NCBI GenBank assembly: GCA_009773355.1
Contig: WRPG01000050.1
Location: 1-37,528 of the forward strand
Source: Limisphaerales bacterium
GTDB lineage: Bacteria; Verrucomicrobiota; Verrucomicrobiia; Limisphaerales; SXTU01
DNA length: 37,528 nucleotides
Direction: 5' to 3'
The notes below the pieces were generated by a model that saw only the letters and a list, made by a program, of their open reading frames with translations, did no database searches and was not told the origin of the DNA. This document shows positions 16,925-26,657 of the stretch, piece by piece (the stretch's first letter is position 1; every line of letters starts with the position of its first letter). The translations under genes were made by a program, and so were the position numbers.

Positions 16925-19900
16925 GTGCCAAAGCCGCAGCATCCCAAAGCGTTTGCCTTCCAGCGAACAGGATTGTTCGCCGGTTTGAAGTCGTTTGAAG
17001 AGCTTGAGGCCCGCATCCTAAAGCTGCCTGACCAACAGGCGAAGGGCGCGGCGCTCGAAGTGTTCGCCGAGGCGTGCCTCGCGACGCAGCGCGTGTATCA
17101 GGCGCACGAAGTGTGGCCGGGGAATTCGATGCCCGCCGCACTGCGACAGAGCCTTCGCTTGCCGATGACGGATATGGGTGTGGATGGCGTGTTCGTGACG
17201 GCGGCTGACGAGGCGGTCTGTTACCAATCGAAGTTTCGCACGGGGCGACCTGCTCTCACTTGGACGGAGCTTTCGACGTTCTATGGCTTGGCGGATGTCG
17301 GTCAGCGCAGGCTTGTCTTCACCAACTGCGATGAGATTGCTCGCGTCGCCGAGGAAAGATTGGGAGCAATCTTCGTCAGAGGCAGCGACCTCGACCGCCT
17401 CACGCCGGAAGATTTTCAAATCATCGAAGCTTGGCTCGCGGAGCGGCCTGCCACTCCGAAGAAGAAAGACCCAAGGCCACACCAAATCGTCGCGCTGAAC
17501 GGCATCGTGGCCGGCCTGTCATGCGGGCCGCGCGCCACGGCGCTGATGGCTTGCGGGAGCGGCAAAACTTTGGTCGCGCTTTGGACCGCCGAACGACTCG
17601 GCGCGCGCACCGTGCTCGTTCTCCTGCCGTCGCTCGCGCTGCTTCGCCAAACGTTGCACGAGTGGCTCCACGAAACGAGTTGGCCGGACGTTCAGTTCTT
17701 GTGCGTCTGTTCCGACCCGACAGTTCAGCCGGAGGAGGATTCGCTGTTGGTTCGGCCTTCCGACCTCGACTTTGCAGTCACGACGCAAGCCGCCGATGTG
17801 CGCCGATTCCTTGAGCGTCCGACCGACGCGGTGCGGTTGGTGTTTTCCACTTATCAATCCAGCCAGGTCGTCAAAGCGGCCATCGCTGGCTTGCCACCGT
17901 TCGATTTCGGTGTCTTCGACGAAGCTCACAAGACCGCTGGACGCGACGGAATGAAGTTTGCGCTCGCGCTCAAAGACGAAAACCTGCCCATCGCTCGCCG
18001 ACTTTTTCTGACCGCGACGCCGCGTCACTACGACGTGGCAAAGAAGGACAAGTTCGGCGAATCGAAAGTCGTCTTCTCGATGGACGTGCCCGAAACCTAC
18101 GGGCAGGTCGTTCACCGGCTGCCGTTCAGCGAGGCTGCGAAAGCCGGCATCATCACCGACTACAAGGTCATCATCTCGGTCGTGACATCGGAGATGGTCA
18201 CCAACGAGGCACTGCGGCTCGGCGTTGTGCTGGTTGAAGGAGATGAAGTGAAAGCTCGGCAGGTCGCGAACCAGATTGCCCTCAAGTCGGCCATCGAGAA
18301 ATTCAACGTGTCGAAGGTGTTCACATTCCACTCCAAGGTGGACTCCGCGAAGTCGTTCACTTCCGCCGGCCCGGAAGGCATCGGCACGCACATCGAAGGA
18401 TTTCACTGCGCGCACATCGAAGGCGCGATGACGACCGCCTACCGCGAACGTCTCTTGCGCGAGTTCGCCGCCGCACCGCGCGCTATTCTCTCCAACGCCC
18501 GTTGCCTCACGGAGGGCGTGGATGTTCCCGCCGTTGACATGGTGGCGTTCCTCAGCCCGAAGCGGAGTCTCGTGGACATCGTGCAAGCGACGGGCCGGGC
18601 GATGCGTCTATCGCCCGAAACTGGAAAGCAATTCGGCTACGTGCTCGTGCCGCTCTACGTCGAGAAGGCGCGCGGCGAAACGATTGAGCAGGCTGTTCTG
18701 CGCAGCAACTTCGACGAGGTTTGGAAGGTGCTCCAAGGACTGAAAGAGCAGGACGACTTGCTGGCGCAAATCATCTCCGAGATGCGGATTGAGCGGGGAC
18801 GGACGGGCGGCTTCGACGACAGCCGATTCCGCGAGCGCGTTGAAACTCTCGGTCCCGAGTTGTCGCTGGAGACGTTGCGCCGCACCATCACGGCGGCGTG
18901 CCTAGAAGCGATTGGTGAACAATGGTTCGAGCGTTACGGGCAACTCGTCGCTTACAAACAGGAGCACGGGGGGTGCGACATGCCCGCGCGATGGGAGGAA
19001 AACCAAAAACTGGCGACGTGGGTGGTAAATCAGCGCGTGCTGCAACGTGACGGCGCGTTGGAGCCTGAGAAAGTCGAACTGTTGAACCGGCTTGCCTTCA
19101 AGTGGAACCCACACGCAAGCAACTGGCGGACGTATTACCTCGCTCTGCTTGAGTATCGAAAGCGATTTGGAAACTGCCGCGTGCCCCAAGGCTGGAACGA
19201 GGACAGAAAACTTGCCACATGGGTTTCCACGCAACGGAATAAATACCTCCATGGAAAAGCTTCCCGCGAGCGCATCGCGATGCTGGAGAAGATCGGGTTC
19301 GAGTGGGCCACTGGGCTCGCATCATGGGACGAGCGATTCGCCGAACTGTGCGCCTTCAAAGAGCGATTTGGTCATACCCGCGTGAAAGTTAAGTGGTCAG
19401 AGAACTCGCTTCTCGGGGCGTGGGTAGTCAGCCAGCGATACAAGCACCGGAGAAAGGAGTTGGGCGAAGAATACGTTCAACGACTGAACGCCATCGGCTT
19501 TGATTGGGATGGGCGAATCGCCGCAAGGCCAGTTCAGAAGACTCTCTCAGACCCGGACAAGAATTGGCACGATATTTTCGAGCGGTTCAAAACTTACGCC
19601 GCTGCGAACGGCGCGGACGTGGTTACGGTGGTGGACGAGGAGACGAAGAAGCTCAATCGCTGGATGCTTTATCAGCGGCAAGCGAAGAACCAGGGCGAGT
19701 TGAGCGAGGCGCGAATCAATGCTCTGAACGAAATCGGATTCGTCTGGCAGCGAAACGCGCGGCGCACCGGACCGCGCGCACCTCGTTCTCCGGCAGTCGA
19801 AGCTCCCATTACCCGCACTTGGGACGAGATGTTTTCAGAACTGGGGGACTTCTTCAAACTGCACGGTCATTGCAACGTGCCTGATGACTGGGCCGCACAG

Positions 19901-21316
19901 CCCGAACTTGCGCGCTGGGTCGCCATGCAGCGCCGGGCCAAGAAGCAGAATCAGCTATCGCCGGAGCAGGTGAACCGGATGGAAGAAATCGGCTTCGCTT
20001 GGAGCACGCATGACGGCGGTTGGGATGCGATGTTCGCGAAGCTGGTTGAGCACATGCGGCCGATGCACAATGGCAAGCCGCGCGAGGCACCCGCCAGCGA
20101 TGAACTCAAACGCTGGATGCTGACGCAGCGCCAGTCGAAGAAGCGCGGCGACCTCGAACCCGAGCGCGAGAAGCGGCTGACCAGCATCGGATTTGAGTGG
20201 GAGCCTTTCTCCGCGCAGTGGGAGGCCATGTTTACCCGCTTGCGCGCTTTCCATGCGGAGCGCCGCAACTGCCGCGTGCCCTCAAAGTGGCCTCAAGACC
20301 CGCAACTCGCGAGTTGGGTCGGCACACAGCGGATGCAGAAGTCGGAAGGCAAGCTGTCAGTGGAGCGAACCGCGAAGCTCGACACGCTGGAGTTTGAGTG
20401 GAATCCCAGACGAGGTGGTGCCGGCGGTGAACGCGAGCCGTGGGAAACAATGTTCGCCCAGCTTCAGGAATACCACCGGATCAATGAGCATGCATCGGTT
20501 CCCCAGACATACCTCCCCAACAAGAAGCTGGCTTGGTGGGTCACTACTCAGCGCCGGAAGTATCGGAAGCAAAAACTCGCCGATTGGCAAATCGCGCGTC
20601 TGAACGAACTGAATTTTGAATGGGACGGGGGACGCAAGGGCGGCAGACCGAGAACGAACACGCCTAAACCGCCGAGTGGTGAGAAGCCGCTTTCCGGCGA
20701 GAAATACTTCGAGACGATGTTGCAGGCGTTGCTGGAATACAAGCAGGCGCACGGTGACTGCCTCGTTCCGCAGCGTTGGAAGGAGAACCGCAAACTCGCC
20801 GAGTGGGTTTCAGCACAACGCATGGCCTACAACCGCGAGCGTCTTGACCCCGACCGAGTTCGACGGCTCGACGAGGTTGGCTTCGAGTGGGATCCCGTCG
20901 GCACACGGTGGGAAGAAATGTTCCAGCAACTCGTCGAATACAAGAAGCAGCATGGTGACACCAACGTGCCGCAACGCTCGGGCAAATATGCCGAGCTTGG
21001 AACGTGGGTTCGGAATCAGCGCGCTGCGAAGCGATACAATCGCCCGATCCTCGCCGAGCGCGGCAAACGACTGGATGAAATCGGTTTCGTCTGGCGGCTT
21101 GTCGAGCGGGACGCTTGGGAACGAATGCTGGAACGGTTGGTTGAGTTCAAAAATGTTTATGGCCATTGCAATGTCCCGCAGAAAGACGGAGTGAACAAAA
21201 GGCTGGGAAAATGGGTGAACACGCAGCGGACTCACTACAAGCGGGGAATGCTGAAGACTGAGAGACAAAGGCAACTGGAAGCCGTCGGTTTCGTCTGGAA
21301 CACGAAAGTCAGATGA
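16925..21316 (+). CDS. Nuclease-like/SF2 DEAH helicase with eleven C-terminal HA repeats
   Basis: 1463 residues from a GTG at 16925, the first plausible start after repeat R4. Residues 1-170 look like a PD-(D/E)xK nuclease: Glu45 in a helix, GVDGVF with Asp87 and CYQSKF with Gln101-x-Lys103. The helicase core follows: RPHQ (184-187), Walker A CGSGKT (210-215), DEAH (332-335), TAT (363-365), and QATGRAMR of motif VI. From about 664 to the end, eleven units of 65-72 residues match the helicase-associated (HA) pattern: W....F..L..Y...G...VP, then L..WV..QR, then R...L..IGF.W. No methylase, specificity subunit or other partner is adjacent. Sampled 60-nt lines gave 45-65% GC, against 77% in one sampled gltB line. 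The protein likely binds and unwinds DNA and may cut it; a defence or repair role is inferred. Confidence 0.85.
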   Translation: MPKPQHPKAFAFQRTGLFAGLKSFEELEARILKLPDQQAKGAALEVFAEACLATQRVYQAHEVWPGNSMPAALRQSLRLPMTDMGVDGVFVTAADEAVCYQSKFRTGRPALTWTELSTFYGLADVGQRRLVFTNCDEIARVAEERLGAIFVRGSDLDRLTPEDFQIIEAWLAERPATPKKKDPRPHQIVALNGIVAGLSCGPRATALMACGSGKTLVALWTAERLGARTVLVLLPSLALLRQTLHEWLHETSWPDVQFLCVCSDPTVQPEEDSLLVRPSDLDFAVTTQAADVRRFLERPTDAVRLVFSTYQSSQVVKAAIAGLPPFDFGVFDEAHKTAGRDGMKFALALKDENLPIARRLFLTATPRHYDVAKKDKFGESKVVFSMDVPETYGQVVHRLPFSEAAKAGIITDYKVIISVVTSEMVTNEALRLGVVLVEGDEVKARQVANQIALKSAIEKFNVSKVFTFHSKVDSAKSFTSAGPEGIGTHIEGFHCAHIEGAMTTAYRERLLREFAAAPRAILSNARCLTEGVDVPAVDMVAFLSPKRSLVDIVQATGRAMRLSPETGKQFGYVLVPLYVEKARGETIEQAVLRSNFDEVWKVLQGLKEQDDLLAQIISEMRIERGRTGGFDDSRFRERVETLGPELSLETLRRTITAACLEAIGEQWFERYGQLVAYKQEHGGCDMPARWEENQKLATWVVNQRVLQRDGALEPEKVELLNRLAFKWNPHASNWRTYYLALLEYRKRFGNCRVPQGWNEDRKLATWVSTQRNKYLHGKASRERIAMLEKIGFEWATGLASWDERFAELCAFKERFGHTRVKVKWSENSLLGAWVVSQRYKHRRKELGEEYVQRLNAIGFDWDGRIAARPVQKTLSDPDKNWHDIFERFKTYAAANGADVVTVVDEETKKLNRWMLYQRQAKNQGELSEARINALNEIGFVWQRNARRTGPRAPRSPAVEAPITRTWDEMFSELGDFFKLHGHCNVPDDWAAQPELARWVAMQRRAKKQNQLSPEQVNRMEEIGFAWSTHDGGWDAMFAKLVEHMRPMHNGKPREAPASDELKRWMLTQRQSKKRGDLEPEREKRLTSIGFEWEPFSAQWEAMFTRLRAFHAERRNCRVPSKWPQDPQLASWVGTQRMQKSEGKLSVERTAKLDTLEFEWNPRRGGAGGEREPWETMFAQLQEYHRINEHASVPQTYLPNKKLAWWVTTQRRKYRKQKLADWQIARLNELNFEWDGGRKGGRPRTNTPKPPSGEKPLSGEKYFETMLQALLEYKQAHGDCLVPQRWKENRKLAEWVSAQRMAYNRERLDPDRVRRLDEVGFEWDPVGTRWEEMFQQLVEYKKQHGDTNVPQRSGKYAELGTWVRNQRAAKRYNRPILAERGKRLDEIGFVWRLVERDAWERMLERLVEFKNVYGHCNVPQKDGVNKRLGKWVNTQRTHYKRGMLKTERQRQLEAVGFVWNTKVR
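18916..21310 (+). repeat. Eleven tandem HA-domain coding repeats (about 200-216 bp each)
   Basis: Each unit starts near a W/F-x-x-x-F/Y motif and ends in GF-x-W. Consensus landmarks (G-x-C-x-VP, LA-x-WV-x-x-QR, R-x-x-x-L-x-x-IGF-x-W) recur eleven times. Unit 4 (about 19561-19755) and unit 6 (about 20017-20205) are the most degenerate and lack the central Val-Pro. At the DNA level the units are diverged, so recent expansion is not evident. Confidence 0.8.
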
Positions 21317-21319
21317 ATT

Positions 21320-21401
21320 TCTGTCGCCCTTACGGGGCTTGAAGGTTTCTGCGGACTCGCTTTGCCCTGGGCTATTATCTGTCGGGCTTTCAGCCCTGCG
21401 G
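21320..21401 (+). repeat. Dispersed repeat family R4, copy B, downstream of the HA helicase
   Basis: It contains ACGGGGCTTGA, then GCTTTGCCCTGGGCTAT and the palindrome GGGCTTTCAGCCC. It is the inverted counterpart of 16781-16889 and starts four bases after the helicase stop. The intergenic stretch to gltB (21317-21969, 653 nt) also holds a terminator-like hairpin, an R3 copy and a second hairpin, and no gene that I can support. Confidence 0.75.
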
Positions 21402-21451
21402 AGGGGTAGGTTTCAAGGGAATCCCCCGCCCTCGTTTCTTCAGAGAACGCC

Positions 21452-21493
21452 CCGGCGGGACATTGTGTTTTCGCACGATGTCCGCCGGTTTTT
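21452..21493 (+). terminator. Intrinsic-terminator-like hairpin after the HA helicase
   Basis: 21452-21467 (CCGGCGGGACATTGTG) pairs with 21474-21488 (CACGATGTCCGCCGG) with one bulge and one G-T pair around TTTTCG, and five T residues follow at 21489-21493. The orientation fits termination of plus-strand transcripts about 140 nt after the helicase stop. Confidence 0.55.
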
Positions 21494-21692
21494 CCCATCG
21501 GCTGCACGAGATAAGTTGCCGTTGCGCAGGGAGCCACTCAGATAAGGCAGAAATCATTTTTACACGCGCGCGTGCGTTTGGTAAGCAAGACCAGTTTGGG
21601 TTTGATTGAAACCGACATGAAGCAACTGAACGTCCGTCACCGGCAGCCAGCCAGCGGGGCGCGGCGGGGCGTTGTGCAGGCAGGTCAATCGG

Positions 21693-21798
21693 CGGGGCGC
21701 GGGACTCCGGCCCGCAGCGGCAACTTCGCCGCCAGCGCGGTGGACAATCGCATCCATTGCCCGCCCCAGCCGCTACGGCCCGGAGGGCCGCGCTCCGG
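21693..21798 (+). repeat. Dispersed repeat family R3, copy 2
   Basis: It begins with GCGCGGGACTCCGGCCCGCA and ends with CCGCGCTCCGG, as in the copies at 1464-1572 and 37218-37326, with a divergent middle. Confidence 0.75.
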
Positions 21799-21873
21799 GA
21801 AACAGCCTGCGGATGCGGGCGAGCGGGTGCGGAAATGCAAAAAGCCATTGCGCCTGCGAAGTGGTTTGTTACC

Positions 21874-21898
21874 GTCGCGCCGCTTTTTTCGGCGCGAC
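21874..21898. other. Perfect 9-bp hairpin upstream of gltB
   Basis: GTCGCGCCG (21874-21882) and CGGCGCGAC (21890-21898) flank a loop CTTTTTT. It is 71 nt before the gltB start. It has no T-run after the stem on the plus strand. A role in gltB leader control is possible but unproven. Confidence 0.4.
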
Positions 21899-21969
21899 CA
21901 GACTGAACCAGCCTTTCTGAGAGCGAGGAAGCTTTCCATGCCGGGACATTCACCGGCCAGCCAGTGACG

Positions 21970-24900
21970 ATGAACGACCAACAAATGAGCACACAGGCGC
22001 GGTGGCAAGGATTGCCGCCCAAGCAGGGACTTTACGACCCGCGATTCGAGCACGATGCCTGCGGCGTCGGCTTCGTGGTCAACATGAAGGGGAAGAAATC
22101 CCACGAGGTCGTCCAGCAGGGCATCCAGATTCTCGTGAACCTCGACCATCGCGGCGCGTGCGGCTGCGAGCCGAACACCGGCGACGGCGCGGGCATCCTC
22201 ATCCAGCTCCCGCACAAGTTCTTCACCAAGGCCGCGAAGGAAAACGGCTTCACGCTCCCCGCGCCCGGCCGTTACGGCGTGGCGATGATCTACATGCCCA
22301 AGGACGAGGAGGACCGCCATCTCTGCGAGCGCACGTTCGAGCGCGTGGTGCGCGAAGAAGGCCACTCGGTCCTCGGCTGGCGCACGGTGCCCACGGACAA
22401 TTCCCCGCTCGGCCCCACGGCGATTGCCAGCGAACCGGCTGTCCGACAGTGCTTCATCGAGCGCAACGTCCGCCGCGCCAAGGACGAGCTGGCCTTCGAG
22501 CGCAAGCTCTACGTCATCCGCAAGCGCGCGCTCACCGAGATCCGCAACTCCGGCCAGCGCGGCACGCAGGAATGGTATGTGCCCAGCGCCTCCTGCCGCA
22601 CCATCGTTTACAAAGGCATGTTGATGCCGGCGCAGGTGGACCAGTATTATCCCGAGCTGCGCGACCCGGACATGGAGTCGGCGCTGGCGCTCGTTCACTC
22701 GCGCTTCTCCACGAACACCTTCCCGAGCTGGGAGCGGTCGCACCCCTACCGCTACATCGCCCACAACGGCGAGATCAACACGCTGCGCGGCAACATCAAC
22801 TGGATGCACGCCCGCCAGTCCATGTTCGAGAGCGACCTCTTCGGCAAGGACATCAAGAAGGTCTTCCCCATCATCAACCCGAACGGCTCCGACTCGGCGA
22901 TGTTCGACAACTGCCTCGAACTGCTCGTGCTCGGCGGCCGACCGCTCGCGCACGCGATGATGATGATGATTCCCGAGCCGTGGACGAACCACGAGTCCAT
23001 GAGCGATGAGCGCAAGGCGTTCTACGAATACCACTCCTGCCTGATGGAGCCGTGGGATGGTCCCGCGTCCGTGGCGTTCACTGATGGCGTGCAGATCGGC
23101 GCGTGCCTGGACCGCAACGGCCTGCGCCCCTCGCGTTACTACGTCACCAAGGACGACCTCGTCATCATGGCGTCGGAAGTCGGCGTGCTGGACATCGCAC
23201 CCGAGCGCGTGCTCCAGAAGGGCCGCCTCCAGCCGGGCCGCATGTTCCTGGTGGACACGGCGCTGGGCCGCATCGTGGCCGACGAGGAAATCAAGGAAGC
23301 CATCTGCAAGTCGCAGCCTTACCGGCAATGGATCAACGAGAACATGGTCGAGCTGGACAAGCTCCCCGACGCGCCGCACTTGCCGGAGCCGGACCACGAC
23401 ACCGTGCTGCACCGCCAGCAGGCCTTCGGCTACACCTTCGAGGACTTGCGGATGCTCATGGTCCCGATGGCGCGCGACGGCGTCGAGGCCGTCGGCTCGA
23501 TGGGCACGGACACGCCCATCGCGGTGCTCTCGCAGAAGCCGCAGTTGCTTTACAGCTACTTCAAGCAGCTCTTCGCGCAGGTCACGAACCCGCCGATTGA
23601 CTGCATCCGCGAGGAGATTGTCACCAGCGCCGAGACGACCATCGGCTCCGAGCGCAACCTGCTCAACCCGCAGCCCGAGAGCTGCCGGCTCATCGAGTTG
23701 AAGCAGCCCATCCTCAGCAACGAGGAGTTCGCGAAGCTCAAGCATCTCAACCACCCGCACTTCAAGTCCGCCACGCTGCCCACGCTTTTCAAGGCTAGCG
23801 AAGGCACCAGCGGGCTGGAGAAGGCGATGGACGATTTGTGCGAGGCCGCGACCAAGGCCATCAAGGACGGCGCGAACATCGTCATCCTCTCCGACCGCGG
23901 CGTGAACGCGGAGAACGCGCCCATCCCCGCGCTGCTCGCGGTCGCGGGCGTCCATCACCACCTCATCCGCGAAGGCACACGCACGCGCGTCGGCCTCGTG
24001 CTCGAGTCGGGCGAGCCGCGCGAGGTGCATCACTTCTCGCTGCTCATCGGTTACGGCTGCGGCGCCATCAACCCGTATCTCGCCTACGAGACGCTCGACG
24101 ACATGATTCGGCAGGGCTTGCTCGTCGGCATTGACCACAAGACGGCGGTGAAGAACTTCACCAAGGCCGCCGTGAAGGGCGTCGTGAAGGTCGCCTCGAA
24201 GATGGGCATCAGCACCATCCAGAGCTATCGCGGCGCGCAAATCTTCGAGGCCATCGGCTTGAACGACGCGGTCATTGACAAGTATTTCACCTGGACCGCC
24301 TCGCGCGTCGCGGGCATCAGCATCGAGGACATCGCGAAGGAAGTCCTGACCCGCCATGAGCACGCGTTCCCCGACCGGCCGACGAACGGCCACACGCTCG
24401 AAGTGGGCGGCCAGTATCAATGGCGCGCGGATGGCGAGCTGCACCTCTTCAACCCGCAGACCGTCCACAAGCTTCAGAAGGCCGTCCGCAACGCGGATTA
24501 CAAGACCTTCAAGGAGTATTCCGCGCTGGTGAACACCCAGCTCAAGGACATCTACACGCTGCGCGGCCTGCTGGAGTTCAAGCCTGCGACTGCGATTCCC
24601 ATCGAGGAGGTCGAGTCCGTCGCGACCATCTTGAAGCGCTTCAAGTCCGGCGCGATGAGCTACGGGTCCATCTCCAGCGAGGCGCACGAGACGCTCGCCA
24701 TCGCGATGAACCGCTTCGGCGGCAAGAGCAACACCGGCGAAGGCGGCGAAGACCCGGCGCGCTACACCTGGACCAACGACAAGGGCGACTCGAAGAACTC
24801 CGCCATCAAGCAGGTCGCGTCCGGCCGCTTCGGTGTCACGAGCCTCTACCTTACTCACGCGAACGAGCTGCAAATCAAGATGGCCCAGGGCGCGAAGCCC

Positions 24901-26598
24901 GGTGAAGGCGGCCAGCTCCCCGGCGCCAAGGTTTATCCGTGGGTCGCGAAGGTTCGTCACTCGACGCCCGGCGTCGGTTTGATTTCGCCGCCGCCGCACC
25001 ATGACATCTACTCCATCGAAGACCTCGCGGAGTTGATTCACGACCTCAAGAACTCCAACCGCCGCGCGCGCATCAGCGTCAAGCTGGTCGCCGAGGTCGG
25101 CGTCGGCACCATCGCCGCCGGCGTCGCGAAGGCGCACGCGGACGTCGTGCTCATCTCCGGCTTCGACGGCGGCACCGGCGCGTCACCGCAGACTTCCATC
25201 AAGCACGCGGGCATTCCGTGGGAACTCGGCCTCGCCGAGACGCACCAGACGCTCGTGTTGAACAATCTTCGCTCGCGCATCGCAGTGGAGACCGACGGCC
25301 AGTTGAAGACCGGTCGCGACGTCATCATGGCGGCGCTGCTCGGCGCGGAGGAATTCGGCTTCGCCACCGGCCCGCTCGTGGCGATGGGATGCATCATGAT
25401 GCGCGTCTGCCACCTGAACACCTGCCCCGTCGGCGTCGCGACGCAGAACCCGAAGTTACGCGGCCTGTTCCCCGGCAAGCCCGAGGACGTGGTGAACTTC
25501 ATGACCTTCATCGCGCAGGAAGTGCGCGAGCTGATGGCGCAGCTTGGCTTCCGCACCATCGCCGAGATGGTCGGCCGCGTGGACCGGCTCGAAGCCCGCA
25601 AGGCCGCCGACCATTGGAAGGCGCGCGGCCTCGACCTCTCCAGCATCCTGCACGCGCCCGACGTGGACGCGAGCGTGGGCCGCTACTGCCAGATGGCGCA
25701 GGACCACGGCTTGGAGAAATCCATCGACATGACGCACCTACTGGAGGCGTGCAAGCCGGCCATTGATCGGAAGGAAAAGGTCGTCGTGCAGCTCCCGATT
25801 CGGAACATCAACCGCGTCGTCGGCACGATTCTCGGCAACGAAATCACCCGTCGCCACGGCGCGGCGGGCTTGCCCGAAGACACGGTGCAACTGCACTTCA
25901 AGGGTTCCGCCGGCCAGAGCCTCGGCGCGTTCGTGCCGCCCGGCGTGACCATCCGCCTCGAAGGCGATGCCAACGACTACTGCGGCAAGGGCCTCTCCGG
26001 CGGCAAGCTCATCATCTACCCGCCCGGCGGCTCCACCTTCCGCGCGGAGGAGAACATGATTATCGGCAACGTCGCCCTCTACGGCGCGACCGCTGGTGAG
26101 GCCTACTTCCGCGGCATGGCGGGCGAACGCTTCGGCGTCCGCAACTCCGGCGTGAAGACCGTCGTTGAGTCCGTGGGCGACCACGGTTGCGAATACATGA
26201 CCGGCGGCACGGTCATCGTGCTCGGCAAGACGGGCCGCAACTTCGCGGCGGGCATGAGCGGCGGCGTCGCCTACGTGCTCGACGAAGACGGCACGTTCGC
26301 CCGCAACTGCAACAAGCAGATGGTCGGCTTGCAGAAGTTGGAAGACGCCGACGAAATCGCCGACGTGCGCGCGCTGATTGAGAAGCATGTCCTCTACACC
26401 GGCTCCGAGCGGGGCCGCAACGTGCTCGCACTCTGGAATGCGAACGTGCCGAAGTTCGTGAAGGTCATGCCGAAGGATTACGAGCGCGTGCTCCAAGCCA
26501 TCAAGAAGGCCCAGGCCGCCGGCCTCACCGGCGACGACGCCCTCAACGCAGCCTTCGAGGCCAACTCCAAGGACGCCGCGCGCGTGGGTGGTGGTTGA
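21970..26598 (+). CDS. gltB: Glutamate synthase (NADPH-type), large subunit
   Basis: 1542 residues from the ATG at 21970; an in-frame GTG at 21964 is an alternative. The enzyme transfers the amide of glutamine to 2-oxoglutarate, giving two glutamates. Cys31 in HDACGVGF is the expected nucleophile of the type-2 glutaminase domain after removal of a 30-residue propeptide. A central domain and the FMN-binding synthase domain follow ([30 protein letters not shown]), with Cys1141, Cys1147 and Cys1152 ([14 protein letters not shown]) as 3Fe-4S ligands. The GXGXG C-terminal domain shows [21 protein letters not shown]. The length is normal for the family. gltD follows after 59 nt on the same strand, so the two are probably one operon. 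No Shine-Dalgarno sequence is obvious. Confidence 0.97.
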   Translation: MNDQQMSTQARWQGLPPKQGLYDPRFEHDACGVGFVVNMKGKKSHEVVQQGIQILVNLDHRGACGCEPNTGDGAGILIQLPHKFFTKAAKENGFTLPAPGRYGVAMIYMPKDEEDRHLCERTFERVVREEGHSVLGWRTVPTDNSPLGPTAIASEPAVRQCFIERNVRRAKDELAFERKLYVIRKRALTEIRNSGQRGTQEWYVPSASCRTIVYKGMLMPAQVDQYYPELRDPDMESALALVHSRFSTNTFPSWERSHPYRYIAHNGEINTLRGNINWMHARQSMFESDLFGKDIKKVFPIINPNGSDSAMFDNCLELLVLGGRPLAHAMMMMIPEPWTNHESMSDERKAFYEYHSCLMEPWDGPASVAFTDGVQIGACLDRNGLRPSRYYVTKDDLVIMASEVGVLDIAPERVLQKGRLQPGRMFLVDTALGRIVADEEIKEAICKSQPYRQWINENMVELDKLPDAPHLPEPDHDTVLHRQQAFGYTFEDLRMLMVPMARDGVEAVGSMGTDTPIAVLSQKPQLLYSYFKQLFAQVTNPPIDCIREEIVTSAETTIGSERNLLNPQPESCRLIELKQPILSNEEFAKLKHLNHPHFKSATLPTLFKASEGTSGLEKAMDDLCEAATKAIKDGANIVILSDRGVNAENAPIPALLAVAGVHHHLIREGTRTRVGLVLESGEPREVHHFSLLIGYGCGAINPYLAYETLDDMIRQGLLVGIDHKTAVKNFTKAAVKGVVKVASKMGISTIQSYRGAQIFEAIGLNDAVIDKYFTWTASRVAGISIEDIAKEVLTRHEHAFPDRPTNGHTLEVGGQYQWRADGELHLFNPQTVHKLQKAVRNADYKTFKEYSALVNTQLKDIYTLRGLLEFKPATAIPIEEVESVATILKRFKSGAMSYGSISSEAHETLAIAMNRFGGKSNTGEGGEDPARYTWTNDKGDSKNSAIKQVASGRFGVTSLYLTHANELQIKMAQGAKPGEGGQLPGAKVYPWVAKVRHSTPGVGLISPPPHHDIYSIEDLAELIHDLKNSNRRARISVKLVAEVGVGTIAAGVAKAHADVVLISGFDGGTGASPQTSIKHAGIPWELGLAETHQTLVLNNLRSRIAVETDGQLKTGRDVIMAALLGAEEFGFATGPLVAMGCIMMRVCHLNTCPVGVATQNPKLRGLFPGKPEDVVNFMTFIAQEVRELMAQLGFRTIAEMVGRVDRLEARKAADHWKARGLDLSSILHAPDVDASVGRYCQMAQDHGLEKSIDMTHLLEACKPAIDRKEKVVVQLPIRNINRVVGTILGNEITRRHGAAGLPEDTVQLHFKGSAGQSLGAFVPPGVTIRLEGDANDYCGKGLSGGKLIIYPPGGSTFRAEENMIIGNVALYGATAGEAYFRGMAGERFGVRNSGVKTVVESVGDHGCEYMTGGTVIVLGKTGRNFAAGMSGGVAYVLDEDGTFARNCNKQMVGLQKLEDADEIADVRALIEKHVLYTGSERGRNVLALWNANVPKFVKVMPKDYERVLQAIKKAQAAGLTGDDALNAAFEANSKDAARVGGG

Positions 26599-26657
26599 TT
26601 CACGCCCTGACACATCGCAGCCGAACCAATACCGAAGCCACTTTCCTTCACTGACTC

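Noticed and set aside
18916-21310. HA repeats as a CRISPR or minisatellite array
   Set aside because: The period is about 200 bp, the DNA is diverged, and the frame is kept throughout: they are protein domain repeats.
16925-21316. HA helicase as HsdR subunit of a type I restriction system
   Set aside because: No HsdM or HsdS gene is adjacent, and eleven HA repeats are not part of HsdR.
21685-25137. 1150-codon open frame on the minus strand antisense to gltB
   Set aside because: Its product is Arg/Asp/Val-rich with no family features, and the opposite strand encodes a full GltB. Long antisense frames are expected at this GC content.
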